Shown one piece after another: positions 36,118 through 45,990 of a stretch of 64,000 nucleotides of DNA. Within the stretch, counting starts at the first letter, position 1, and every line of letters starts with the position of its first letter. The notes under the pieces are model-generated. The model was not told the origin of the DNA and made no database searches. It was given only the letters and a program-made list of their open reading frames with translations. The position numbers and the translations under genes were made by a program. The DNA comes from JAJYKN01 sp035516155 (GTDB lineage: Bacteria; Nitrospirota; UBA9217). The DNA lies in NCBI GenBank assembly GCA_035516155.1, contig DATJAP010000001.1, positions 62,001 through 126,000 on the forward strand, written 5' to 3'.

Positions 36118-36415
36118 TGTTCACAACTTTAGCACGGATACTGGCAGGGTACTATGAGGGATGGGCGGTGTTGTCAGTGGCTCGTCGGACGTGTTTTTGG
36201 GTAATGCAACTGGTTTGAGATAAAGATCTCGACCTGAAGAAAAAGTTGTTAGTTGTATTGCCAGCGGATTTTCGGTCGATACGGGCTTTACATGAGCTTC
36301 AATTTCCGAAAATTGCGGACATTGCTTTACAATGAATGGTATTAAATGTTATAATTTTAATTCCATATAGGGAGCCGGACCTATCGAAAACTGGGCATAT
36401 TTCTGGGGGGTTTTT

Positions 36416-37075
36416 ATGTCATCGTTTCCGTCGAGATGGCAGACCGTGTCGGTGATTGTCCTAATGTGTTCCTTCCCCGTCTGGGCCGCAGACCGGGTGG
36501 TAATCGCGGATTTCTCGAACGCGGTCGGTGACTCCGACGAACCCGCCGGCTGGCAGGTTAATGAAAAATCGGGAAAGGCGGATTTCGCAGTCGTCAAGGA
36601 CAACGGTATTTCCGCAGTACGCCTGAGGAGCGTGAAAACCTCCTTCTCTTTGCAGAAGGAAGTTCATATTGATCTCAGGCAGTACCCGATCCTTACCTGG
36701 AAATGGAAGGTGACGATGCTACCCGACGGAGGAGATTTTAGAAAATCGAATACCGACGACCAGGCGGCCCAGCTCTTCCTCGCTTTTTCCAAGACCCGGG
36801 CGATCGTCTACATTTGGGACACAACGGCGCCGCAGGGGACCATGGCGGACGCTGCCGCGCCCTTCTTCATGTCTATCAAGGCCGTCGTCATCCGTTCGGG
36901 CAAGACCGGAATCGGATCCTGGATGACCGAGACCCGGAATGTGTACGATGATTACAGGAAGCTCTTCGATGGTGAGCCGGGCGACGTTGGAGGCGTCAGG
37001 ATACAGATCAATTCCCAGCACACTGGGACGTCGGCTGAAAGCTACTTCGGGGATATTGCATTCAAAAAGCAATAG
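36416..37075 (+). CDS. DUF3047 exported protein
   Basis: 219 residues with signal peptide (cleavage near VWAA), then a jelly-roll-like β-domain: IADFSNAVGDSDEPAGWQ, LTWKWKV, DDQAAQLFLAFSK, IWDTTAP, VYDDYRKLFDGEPGDVGGVRIQINSQHTGT. The ordering is characteristic of DUF3047, a periplasmic family of unknown function that may bind carbohydrate. GGGGGG-rich site before the ATG. Confidence 0.9.
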   Translation: MSSFPSRWQTVSVIVLMCSFPVWAADRVVIADFSNAVGDSDEPAGWQVNEKSGKADFAVVKDNGISAVRLRSVKTSFSLQKEVHIDLRQYPILTWKWKVTMLPDGGDFRKSNTDDQAAQLFLAFSKTRAIVYIWDTTAPQGTMADAAAPFFMSIKAVVIRSGKTGIGSWMTETRNVYDDYRKLFDGEPGDVGGVRIQINSQHTGTSAESYFGDIAFKKQ

Positions 37076-37439
37076 GACATCGCAGGGGATGACAAAGAAA
37101 GCCTCCTGCATCACCAACGAGTGCGCTTGTGATTCGCCAGCGGAGCTTCTGATTCAGGTCATTCTTTTTGAAAATCCGCTACGATTTCCCTGAAAGGCCT
37201 GCGATATTTTTATAATCGTCATAAACTGCAATATGAAACAGCTTTTGCTCGACTGTCTTGCCTCGCTAGACCGGATGGTACAAAAGATCTCATGCAAAAA
37301 AGTTTGTCCTCGGCACCGGAACAGCGATAGCTGCGTCGAAGCATTTTGAAGCATTAAATTGAAGAGTTCATAGGGGATTTACCATGATTAGGAAAATGAA
37401 TGGGAGGGGGAATATTCTGCATTCCTCCAGGAGATCATC
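37076..37439. other. Intergenic interval
   Basis: No gene or clear promoter between the DUF3047 and M16 genes. Confidence 0.4.
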
Positions 37440-40106
37440 ATGAAAACTCCCAAGTCCCCCATCCGCCTGTTTGTTCTGACATTATTTCTGCTCGCCTTTT
37501 CTTCAAAATCGTTTGGCGCGAATGGAGACGTGCTCCGCGCAACGCTGGCAAATGGCCTGCGTGTGGTGATCGTAGAGAACCCGCTGGCGCCGGTGGTGTC
37601 TATGGAGGTGAGTTATCTCGTCGGTTCCGATGAAGCTCCGGAGGGGTTTCCGGGCATGGCCCATGCGCAGGAACATATGATGTATCGCGGGAGCCCGGGG
37701 CTATCCGCGGCTCAGCTCTCGAACATCATGGCGCTTATGGGCGGAGAATTTAACGCCGACACGCAGCAGACCGTGACCCAGTATTATTTTACGGTGCCGA
37801 AAGACGACTTGGACGTTGCCCTTACCGTGGAAGCCGTACGCATGCACGACGTGCTCGATTCGCAGAAGCAGTGGGAACAGGAACGGGGAGCGATCGAGCA
37901 GGAGGTGGCAGAGGATGAGTCTAGCCCGGATTATCTTTTATCCATGCAGCTCCTGACGGAATTGTTCGCGGGAACACCTTACGCCCATGATGCGCTCGGC
38001 ACGCGACCCTCGTTCCAGAAGACAACGGCTTTCCGACTGAAGCAATTCCATGATACCTGGTACGCTCCAAACAATGCCGTTCTGGTCATTGTTGGCGATG
38101 TTGACCCGCAAAAAACGCTGGCTAAGGTGAAGGAGCTGTTTGAGCCGATCCCCAAGCGGTCTCTGCCTGCTAGACCAACGATCAATCTGCAACCGCTCAA
38201 GGCGGGATCCATTGCCTTCGAGACCGATCTTCCCTATGGACTTGCGGTCGTGGCCTATCGTCTGCCCGGATCCGACAGCCCGGATTTCGCTGCTGGAACG
38301 ATCCTCGCTGATGTGCTCGACAGCAAGAGGGGAAATCTCTATGCCCTCGTCCCTGAGGGGAAAGCGCTCTCTACCTCCTTTGAAGGAGGCGCTCTGCCCA
38401 AAGCGTCTTACGGTTATGCTCTCGCTGCATTTCCCCAGGGAGGGGATGGAGCGGCGCTCGTGAGCATGATAAAGAACATCGTCGCGGGGTACATCAAGAA
38501 CGGCGTGCCGGCTGACCTTGTCGAAGCATCAAAGCGCCATGAGATAGCAGAAGCGGAATTCCAGAAGAATTCCGTTTCCGGGCTTGCATCCGCCTGGTCC
38601 GATGCCGTCGCAATCGAGGGCCGCAGCTCTCCTGATGATGACATCAATGAGATCAAGAAGGTAACCGCAGAAGACGTGATTCGCGTGGCGAGACAGTACC
38701 TCATTAATGATACGGCCATCACAGCTGTTCTCCTATCGCGTCCCTCGGGTAAACCCGTGGCTTCAAAGGGCTTCGGGGGCAAGGAAACATTTACGCCGAG
38801 TGAAACAAAACCGGTTGAGCTGCCAGTCTGGGCCAAAAAAGCAGAGGCAGTTCCCGCACTTCCCATATCGAAAGTAAACCCCATCGTAACCATACTCCCG
38901 AACGGGATCCGCCTGATTATCCAGCAGGAGAGCATTAGCCCTACGGTGAGCGTTGTCGGTCAGGTAAAAAACAACGATGATCTCGAGGAACCGACGGGCA
39001 AAGAAGGAGTTTCGGACGTGCTGAGGAGCCTTTTCTCATACGGGACAACGTCCTTTGACCGGCTAGCCTTTCAAAAGGCCCAGGATGACATTGCGGCAGA
39101 TATATCAGCGGGCACGTCGTTCTCGCTCAGAGTCCTGTCGGACCACTTTGAGCGAGGGGTGGAGCTCCTTGCAGATGACCTTCTGCACCCGGCGCTGCCC
39201 GAATCAGCATTCAACGTGATACGGCAGGAAACCATCAGCTCTCTCCGGGGGCAATTGCAGAGCCCCTCCTATCTTTTAAAACGGGCGCTGCACGAAGCGC
39301 TCTATCCCAAGGGCGATCCGGCGCTCCGGGACGCCACACCAGAGTCCGTGGCAGCGCTCTCGCTACAGGACATCAAGGCCTATTACGCAAAGGTTTTCCG
39401 CCCCGACCTGACGACCATCGTTGTGATCGGCCATGTAACGCCTGAGCGGGCGCGGGCAGCAGTTGAAAGATATTTCGGGACCTGGCAGGCAGCGGGGGAA
39501 AAGCCTCCAACGGATCTCCCGCCGGTGCCGCCGAACGAGCCGTCGGTGTCCCTCATTCCCGACGCGAACAGCGTCCAGGACGAGGTTACGCTTGCCGAGA
39601 CGATCGGTGTGACGCGTTCACACCCTGACTATTATAAGCTCGAGCTCGGCAACCATGTGCTTTCCGGCGCATTCTATGCCACACGGCTGTACCGCGATCT
39701 TCGCGAGAACACCGGCCTCGTCTATACGGTGGAATCGTTCATCGAGGCGGAAAAGAACAGATCCCTCTTGAGAGTGGTCTATGCCTGCGACCCGCCCAAT
39801 GCGCCCCAGGCGCGGGCACTTGTTGTGCGTAACCTTCGCGAGATGCAGACGACGCCGGTTACGCAGGAAGAACTGCAGCGTGCCAAGACGCTCCTTGTGA
39901 GACGGGTCTCGCTCGAGGAAGCGAGCATGGACGGCATCGCGGAAACACTGCTTTCCCGTTCGCTCGAAGATCTGCCACTCGACGAGTCTGTCCGGGCAGC
40001 CGGCCAATTCCTGGAGTCCACGGCGGAGCAGGTGCGCGACGCTTTTGCCCAATGGATCCGGCCTTCGGACTTGGTCCAGATTACGGTCGGTCCAAACTCG
40101 GAGTAG
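37440..40106 (+). CDS. Periplasmic M16-family zinc metallopeptidase, two-domain
   Basis: 888 residues: signal peptide (about 1-26), an active M16 half with the inverted zinc motif HAQEH (75-79) and the distal Glu segment in ERGAIEQEVAEDES, then a second, inactive M16 half (about 480-880) lacking the motif. Pitrilysin/PqqL-like layout, forming a chamber that degrades peptides; some relatives take part in peptide or siderophore-protein processing in the periplasm. Site CAGGAG. Single gene. Confidence 0.94.
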   Translation: MKTPKSPIRLFVLTLFLLAFSSKSFGANGDVLRATLANGLRVVIVENPLAPVVSMEVSYLVGSDEAPEGFPGMAHAQEHMMYRGSPGLSAAQLSNIMALMGGEFNADTQQTVTQYYFTVPKDDLDVALTVEAVRMHDVLDSQKQWEQERGAIEQEVAEDESSPDYLLSMQLLTELFAGTPYAHDALGTRPSFQKTTAFRLKQFHDTWYAPNNAVLVIVGDVDPQKTLAKVKELFEPIPKRSLPARPTINLQPLKAGSIAFETDLPYGLAVVAYRLPGSDSPDFAAGTILADVLDSKRGNLYALVPEGKALSTSFEGGALPKASYGYALAAFPQGGDGAALVSMIKNIVAGYIKNGVPADLVEASKRHEIAEAEFQKNSVSGLASAWSDAVAIEGRSSPDDDINEIKKVTAEDVIRVARQYLINDTAITAVLLSRPSGKPVASKGFGGKETFTPSETKPVELPVWAKKAEAVPALPISKVNPIVTILPNGIRLIIQQESISPTVSVVGQVKNNDDLEEPTGKEGVSDVLRSLFSYGTTSFDRLAFQKAQDDIAADISAGTSFSLRVLSDHFERGVELLADDLLHPALPESAFNVIRQETISSLRGQLQSPSYLLKRALHEALYPKGDPALRDATPESVAALSLQDIKAYYAKVFRPDLTTIVVIGHVTPERARAAVERYFGTWQAAGEKPPTDLPPVPPNEPSVSLIPDANSVQDEVTLAETIGVTRSHPDYYKLELGNHVLSGAFYATRLYRDLRENTGLVYTVESFIEAEKNRSLLRVVYACDPPNAPQARALVVRNLREMQTTPVTQEELQRAKTLLVRRVSLEEASMDGIAETLLSRSLEDLPLDESVRAAGQFLESTAEQVRDAFAQWIRPSDLVQITVGPNSE

Positions 40107-40381
40107 CCTAGCACTACGCCATGCGGGCGACTAAAGCGGGATGGAAAAACCGGGTTCCCGGGCAACGGGCCCTTCCTGCTCTCCTCGAGGACCATGTGAA
40201 CGTGCGGGAGCGACGATCCTTCCTGTTTCTGGTTTGTAGTTTACCTTCCTTGAAGCGCATGAACTGACAATCTGAATTCGTCAAAATAAAAAATTCATAC
40301 AAATTGCCTTCCTCTGTCATATTCTCCCCCTCCTCGAGGGAGGATATAAGAAACGGTTCATCCCTTCAGTTGTCCTGCTGC

Positions 40382-40771
40382 TTATCCTTTCCATTCATGA
40401 GCTAATTTTTTAACCTTCGTCGCCATTTCCGATGTGAAATCCATGACTCCGTGTGCCTCGCGGGCATGCACCGCCATGCCGTCGGCAATCAGCTCCTCGG
40501 TCTGTGCAATATATTTCCAGTTACAATTCATGCCGAGGTCTCTGCACGACACCACCTTGAGCATCGGCTCTACCTCTCCTCCGGCTGTGTCGATGGGCTC
40601 GGCTTTGCTGAAAGCCTGCTTGATCTTTCCAACCATATCCTGAGTTAAAGCCGTTACGCCGTGAACATCCCGAAGGTGAATTGCCATCACATCGGTTAAC
40701 AACTCTTCCGTCCGCGAAACATGTTTCCAGCCGCAATTGTATCCCAAACTCTTGCATGCAACCTCTCTCAT
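40382..40771 (-). CDS. Tandem DUF1059 protein
   Basis: 129 residues made of two DUF1059 units: VACKSLGYNCGWKHVSRTEELLTDVMAIHLRDVHGV and VVSCRDLGMNCNWKYIAQTEELIADGMAVHAREAHGV. Each has the C-x6-C pair and two conserved His. Single-unit DUF1059 proteins are the rule; here the unit is duplicated with a short linker. Cytoplasmic; function unknown, possibly metal binding. Site GGGGAGG. Confidence 0.88.
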   Translation of the reverse strand: MREVACKSLGYNCGWKHVSRTEELLTDVMAIHLRDVHGVTALTQDMVGKIKQAFSKAEPIDTAGGEVEPMLKVVSCRDLGMNCNWKYIAQTEELIADGMAVHAREAHGVMDFTSEMATKVKKLAHEWKG

Positions 40772-40950
40772 TGTGCACCTCCCCTTGATAAAATAGTATT
40801 AGACAGCCGCAAACTGCTCTTTTTTAAAATATAGCACTGGGAAAAGGTTTGCACAGGTATTGGGAGAAAAAAGCTGAAACGCCAAATCGGGACAGGAACT
40901 GAGGCACCCGGAAAGCAGATGAAAGGCATAACGCTATTATTTTTTTTGCC

Positions 40951-41276
40951 TCACGTGACAGTCAATGTTGTATAGCCTGCGATGTTTGTCGACGGATCTG
41001 TTGCCATTATCTGAGTCGTACCTGCAGTGACGGTTGCAGCAAGACCCTGTGGGCCTGCCGTGTTGCTTATCGTTGAAACGAGGTCATTCGACGAACTCCA
41101 CGTTATTGATGACGTGATATCCGTTCCTGAATCATCCGAATAGGTTCCTGAGGAGGTAAACCGCAGAGTTGATCCTTCACTAATACTGGGATTGACCGGA
41201 GTTACGGTAATCAATGTAAGAACTGCACTGTCGCCGCAGCTTACGCAGACTGACCCACTTGAGCTTTTTTTATGAA
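40951..41276 (-). pseudogene. Fragment of a bacterial Ig-like (Big_2) protein
   Basis: One Ig-like repeat: LITVTPVNPSISEGSTLRFTSSGTYSDDSGTDITSSITWSSS...ATDPSTNIAGYTTLTVT, then a stop. The open frame extends upstream to 41276 (SSSGSVCVSCGDSAVLT) without a start codon or ribosome site. Intact relatives are long, multi-repeat surface proteins, so this is a leftover of one. Confidence 0.7.
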
Positions 41277-42823
41277 TATTTTGAACGCGCTAAGATTCTT
41301 ATAATCGATGCACGAGAAGCAAGGCGTGCCGGTTAACCGCGCCACGATGATTTTTTGAGGTAAGTCATATCAATGCCTTTGCGTTTAACAAGTTTGTACT
41401 CCGCTGCCCCCCGCGTACATGAGCGGCAACGACTGAAACTGATTCGGGCGGTGTCCTCGCTATTCGCTGCTGCAAACCTGCGTGCGCAAAAGGCGGCGGC
41501 TGTGGCCGCTGGCATCGTGACGCCATACTTCCAGCAATTCCACATTTCCTTTTTTTCAGTTTCCATCGGCAAGATCATCTCTTTTGTAGTCTCCTTCATC
41601 TTACTCATGCCTGAGCATCATTCAGATTAAGGGATGATGCGTTATATGTTGGGAAAGAACCTAACATCACCACTGGAAAACCTGAAAAACAAAAGACCGG
41701 CAGAATGCATAAGGCCGACACAACGGAAAGCCAGACCAAGAATGATAAAAATAAGAGCCGACGAGAATACTCGGACATAGGACGCCGAGGCTCTGAGTTG
41801 AAAGCACTAGTTTGAGCGTACCTCGCCACCCCGGCTTAAGCGGACTTCCACAATAAGCACCGGAGCAACAATGGCCGAATTTTTCCAAAGCGCGATATCA
41901 GGATATCGGTTCACGGTGAATGCCTCACCCGTCATTATCCTGCCTTCCCTGGCATCATCGTTTTTCGCGGATTGGACCTGTGCAGACGGAGACTGGCCCT
42001 CTGGTGTTGCTTCTCCAGCGCACAGTCGCGTCGCCGCGACACGGCCAAGATCAATAGGCACACCGAGCAGGCCAGGATAGTCACTGTAAAATCATGATTA
42101 TTTTGCATGCAAATCTTTGATGACATCCATAGCCCCCCAGTTTTTCGCCTCATTCCTGGACCTTTCCGTTACTATCATCGATCACGGGCTCAAGCCTGGT
42201 CGGCGATTCGCAATCATGACCATTGAAACATTTTACGATATCATCTCTCATCGGGGTATTCTGACTCGAGGCGACGGCATTTATCGCAAATGGGTCTCCG
42301 TGTTCACTTGAGACATTCCTGCCGGACAGAATTTGTGCAGCGCCGGCAGTACGATGATGACACGTGCACATCGAATTAACAACACCTCTCTTCATGAACT
42401 TTCGGAGCAGGCCTGTTTTATCCAAAAAAATTTCTACGTCGTTATGATGAGTATCGAGGACTTTAACTTTATAAGAATACTGCCTAATGTGACACACGTG
42501 CCTCGAAAAGGTTTAATCAGGCATTCTCCTCCCGGGAAAATTCCACCTATGCAGGAAATAATTTTCTGTAGTAGTTCAATACGCAAACTCAAAACAGCGT
42601 ATCTAGTGTACATCTGGTGGCATAATATGCGGAAGGCGCTTGACGAGCCCTGCCGTTTTCTTTTTCCCGGTGGTTGTGATGACACCCCCTTTTTTATCAG
42701 CGTTTAGTATTCAGCCTGAACTTGCTTTCATGGCATTAAACCTATTTTCATTTCATGTGTCATAATAAATTGTGATGCAAAATTATTTTGTACGTGCGAT
42801 ACTATAAAAAGGGGTTGTGATTT
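41277..42823. other. 1.5-kb stretch without a supported gene
   Basis: Several frames of 60-130 codons exist on both strands (for example 41333-41608 minus, Cys-rich; 41807-42061 minus; 42150-42497 minus), but none has both a ribosome site and a family resemblance. It may be decayed coding sequence. Confidence 0.4.
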
Positions 42824-43347
42824 ATGAAGAGGGTGGAAGGAGTATGGATAATCAGGATAATGCTTCCCGCCATTCTGTTGTGTATGGGCGTACTTTTCAG
42901 CACACAGGCATTGGCTGTTGAGGAGGAAGGAGGACCTGCTCACGGAAAGGAATACAGCGTTCCCTCATGGCAAGGGCAAGGGCCGGCGGTTTGCCATGGC
43001 CGACGAACAGTGCCGGAGCATATGCGATACCGGATGCACAATCGCCTGCTCCAGCCTTGAAGCAGATCGACCTCACTGAAACCCAGAAAACCGCGATTCA
43101 TGAGATCAGACTATCTCTGAAGAAAAATATGATCATGAAGAGAGCCGACCTGAAGATCGCAGAACTGGTGCTCCGAGAGCAGCTCCACAACGAACCTGTA
43201 GCGATGAAGACGGTGGAATCGCAGGTAAAGACGATTGAAGGATTAAAAGCTGCAATGCTGCTTAACGCAATAAAAGCGAGGGAGGAAGTGAGATCTATAT
43301 TAACACCTGGGCAGAGAAAGAAACTTGCAGAGCTCATGCACAGCTGA
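42824..43347 (+). pseudogene. Frameshifted Spy/CpxP-like periplasmic protein
   Basis: The start (GGGG site, ATG 42824) gives a signal peptide ending TQALAVEEEGG. The LTxxQ-type helical domain (IDLTETQKTAIHEIRLSLKK..., VRSILTPGQRKKLAELMH) is one base out of frame. The switch lies between about 42945 and 43050, in a Gly/Ala/Pro-rich linker. Either a genuine null or a sequencing indel. Intact relatives are ATP-independent periplasmic chaperones or metal sensors. First gene of a cluster of envelope proteins ending in a strong terminator. Confidence 0.72.
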
Positions 43348-43455
43348 CGGAGAAATCTTCACGGCGCTCACCCAGATGCATGAGGATCAATGGGACAATG
43401 AACAGGATATGAATAATTCCAGGCAGACAAAAGACAATGAGCAAGGAGACAAGGC

Positions 43456-43809
43456 ATGAAACAGGTTGTTTTTATATCAGTTTCTCTGTTTCTCCTGATT
43501 TTCATAATTACCTTCCCCGTGTATGCATATGGACACGTATATGTACGGGGTGGCATCTGGATCGGACCAGGGTGGTGGGGTCAGTGGTGGGGGCCTTCAA
43601 TCTATCCCTATGGGTACTATGAGTCACCACCCGTTGTGATGGAGCAGCAACGAGCATATGACCAGCAGGCGCCTCAGCAGGAAGAGCAACAACATTATTG
43701 GTATTACTGCGCTGAATCCAAAACCTATTATCCTTACGTAAAACAGTGCCCTGGCGGGTGGATGAAGGTTGTTCCTACCCCTCAGACTCCGCCTCGGGGA
43801 AAGGAATGA
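43456..43809 (+). CDS. Exported YWYYC-motif protein
   Basis: 117 residues: signal peptide, then an aromatic-rich segment (WIGPGWWGQWWGPSIYPYGYY), a Gln-rich linker, and the motif HYWYYCAESKTYYPYVKQCPGGWMKVVP, recurrent in small exported proteins next to glycine-zipper lipoproteins. The two Cys may form a disulfide. Stop overlaps the ATG context of the next gene. Function unknown. Confidence 0.78.
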   Translation: MKQVVFISVSLFLLIFIITFPVYAYGHVYVRGGIWIGPGWWGQWWGPSIYPYGYYESPPVVMEQQRAYDQQAPQQEEQQHYWYYCAESKTYYPYVKQCPGGWMKVVPTPQTPPRGKE

Positions 43810-43811
43810 CC

Positions 43812-44438
43812 ATGAAGATGCACAACCAAAGTATCTTATTAGCTCTGGCTCTGCTCGTGGTCGGTGCATGTGCGACCGTCCCGACAGGGCCGAGCGTGAT
43901 GGTATTGCCACCCCCTGGCAAACCCTTTGATCAGTTCCAGGCTGAGGATGCGATGTGCAGACAATGGGCAAGACAGCAAATCGGCCTTAGTCCTCAAGAA
44001 ACAATCAATCAGAACGTCGCGACAGGAGCCGTTGCGGGCACGGCAATAGGAGCGGGGGTGGGTGCAGCAATCGGTTCAGCCTCTCATCAAGGGCCAGAAG
44101 GTGCCCTTATTGGTGCCGCAGGTGGGCTTCTTGTTGGAACGTCAGCAGGTGCAAATGCAGGACGAGTATATGGAGGGGAGGCGCAGCGTCGGTACGATAT
44201 CGCATATGAACAGTGCATGTACGCCAACGGAAATATAATTCCCGGAATGAGGAGCGTTTATCCTCGCCAGAGAATGCTGCCGCCACCACCGCCTTCGGGT
44301 GTTCAACCTGCACCGCCAGAATCGTTGCAACCCCCTGTGGAGCCGCCATCTGCACCGCCTTCAGGCGTTCAACCTGCGCCACCAGAATCAGAACCGTTAC
44401 AACCCCCCATGGCGCCGCCACCTGCACCGCCGCAGTAG
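43812..44438 (+). CDS. Glycine-zipper lipoprotein with Pro-rich repeat tail
   Basis: 208 residues. Lipobox V-G-A-C near residue 19; then a glycine-zipper hairpin (GAVAGTAIGAGVGAAIG, GALIGAAGGLLVGTSAGANAG), which inserts in or lies on membranes. C-terminal 52 residues are Pro-rich with two copies of PPSGVQPAPPES(EP)LQPP. Start at 43812 fits the GGGGAAAGG site; an ATG at 43806 overlaps the preceding stop. Likely outer-membrane structural lipoprotein. Confidence 0.82.
   Translation: MKMHNQSILLALALLVVGACATVPTGPSVMVLPPPGKPFDQFQAEDAMCRQWARQQIGLSPQETINQNVATGAVAGTAIGAGVGAAIGSASHQGPEGALIGAAGGLLVGTSAGANAGRVYGGEAQRRYDIAYEQCMYANGNIIPGMRSVYPRQRMLPPPPPSGVQPAPPESLQPPVEPPSAPPSGVQPAPPESEPLQPPMAPPPAPPQ
44282..44437 (+). 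repeat. Tandem Pro-rich coding repeat
   Basis: Two imperfect direct copies of a 60-66-nt unit encode the PPSGVQPAPPES-LQPP tail of the glycine-zipper lipoprotein. Prone to copy-number change. Confidence 0.7.
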
Positions 44439-44463
44439 CATTGAACAAATATAATACCCCGTG

Positions 44464-44501
44464 GGCAGGTCGAGAATGCTATCCTCGGCCTGCCTTTTTT
44501 T
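44464..44501 (+). terminator. Strong intrinsic terminator of the envelope-protein cluster
   Basis: GGCAGGTCGAG (44464-44474) and CTCGGCCTGCC (44484-44494) form an 11-bp stem with one G-U, followed by seven T. Confidence 0.93.
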
Positions 44502-45011
44502 ATCAGGATCAGACGGCTACCCAATATTTGCGCTGATGGATAATACATCATGCTTAGAATACTATTCCTTTTGTTGGGAATAAGCCGTCCCCTGCCTTAG
44601 GACAACATACTCGCCAGCCATCTCACCCGATAGCCGCCTCTTCCGATCTGTCATGCTATTATTGATAAGTTAGCAGGAACCGGTAACTCGGGAAGCAACG
44701 GTTTGGCACAGCCAACCACTCGCCTTGTTTGAAAAAATCAGCTTGTTGAATGGACGTGCCATCAGCGTTGGTACTGGGAGCCATCTGTAGGGCGATCTTG
44801 AATGGGAGATGGCTGATTTCCTGACAGTTATCTGGACAGATTGGTGAGGCTGATGAAAAAATAAAGCACTCTAATGGCGCTTAGAACTAAATCCTGGCAC
44901 AGCCCTTGAAAAATACCTATCCTCGAAAGGTGAACCATGGGGCGTTCGTTTCGTCCTCTTTCGTGTCACATCTTTTAAAGCTGCTATAATACTAAAAAGG
45001 AGGTGTTAAAT
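44502..45011. other. Gene-poor interval
   Basis: No gene is seen. A TATAAT lies at about 44984-44989, some 25 nt before the ACT-domain gene, with no clear -35. Confidence 0.4.
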
Positions 45012-45425
45012 ATGGCGGATATTATCAGGAAGGTTACGTACTTTGCGTTGGATGTACCGAACAAGGTGGGTGAGGGAGCGCGGATGCTGGGCGCTTTGTC
45101 AAATGCAGGTGTAAACCTGTTGGCGTTCTCGGGGTTTCCAAGCGGCCGGAAGGCGCAACTCGATTTTATCCCAGAGGATGTGGCCGTGTTTAAAGATGCT
45201 GTCAAGGCAGCGAAGATCAAGACCCGTCCCCAGAAGTCCGGATTCCTAGTCCAGGGCGATGACCGGAAGGGCGCCGTGGCGGACTTGCTTAAAACAATGG
45301 CGGATAAAAAGATTAACGTTACTGCCATTGATGCCGTGTCGGCTGGAGAAGGACGCTATGCTGCCATCTTCTGGGTCGCGTCCAAGGACGTGAACAAGGC
45401 GGCGAAGGCGCTGGGGGCCAGCTAG
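45012..45425 (+). CDS. ACT-domain protein
   Basis: 137 residues with two ACT-like modules: VTYFALDVPNKVGEGARMLGALSNAGVNLLAFSGFP and SGFLVQGDDRKGAVADLLKTMADKKINVTAIDAVSAGEGRY. ACT domains bind amino acids or other small ligands and regulate enzymes; a free-standing pair suggests a regulator whose partner is unknown. Excellent site GGAGGTG before the ATG at 45012. Single gene. Confidence 0.85.
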   Translation: MADIIRKVTYFALDVPNKVGEGARMLGALSNAGVNLLAFSGFPSGRKAQLDFIPEDVAVFKDAVKAAKIKTRPQKSGFLVQGDDRKGAVADLLKTMADKKINVTAIDAVSAGEGRYAAIFWVASKDVNKAAKALGAS

Positions 45426-45990
45426 ACACGTCTTTATTAACAACTTGTGAATTGTTCCAAACAGAGAGAAGGGCTGGTCTGTGATGACATGTCCTTCTTG
45501 TTTTTTTGAGGCAGAGGGAATGTCACCATGCCCTGCTCTCCCCTATTCTTCGTGCTTTCTTCCCGAATCTGTTGAGTTTCGGTTTTTAGCAACGTTTCAT
45601 AATCCGCCTGTATTCGATGGCCAATCCCCCCTCATGCATATCATCTCAGATTGGGAACGGATTCTTTAAAAATACTCTAATGGTGTGGCTTGATCATTTC
45701 TGAAACCGTGTATTTTGCTTGTGCCATGTGATAAAATAGACTGACAAATGATGGACACTGAAATACCTAGGATTTCACGGCGACATCTTCAGCTCATCGT
45801 TCGGCATATACCCTTAAAACCCCGTTGTCAAAATATTCAATGCCTCGTTTTGTATATTTTCGGACGGCATAGATTCTGCCTTTTTGCCCTTGTACTCACC
45901 TCATGAAAGCGGCTATACTCTCCTCGACATTATCCAAAACACAGACCACGATGTATAATTAACAATAGCAGGCATGTTCGGAAGGTGGCA
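45426..45990. other. Gene-poor interval
   Basis: No supported gene. A 62-codon plus-strand frame at 45481-45669 has no ribosome site. Confidence 0.4.

Noticed and set aside
41333..41608. 91-codon Cys-containing minus-strand frame
   Set aside because: Cysteine spacing looked zinc-like (CRSC), but the start lacks a proper site and the opposite frame is equally open.
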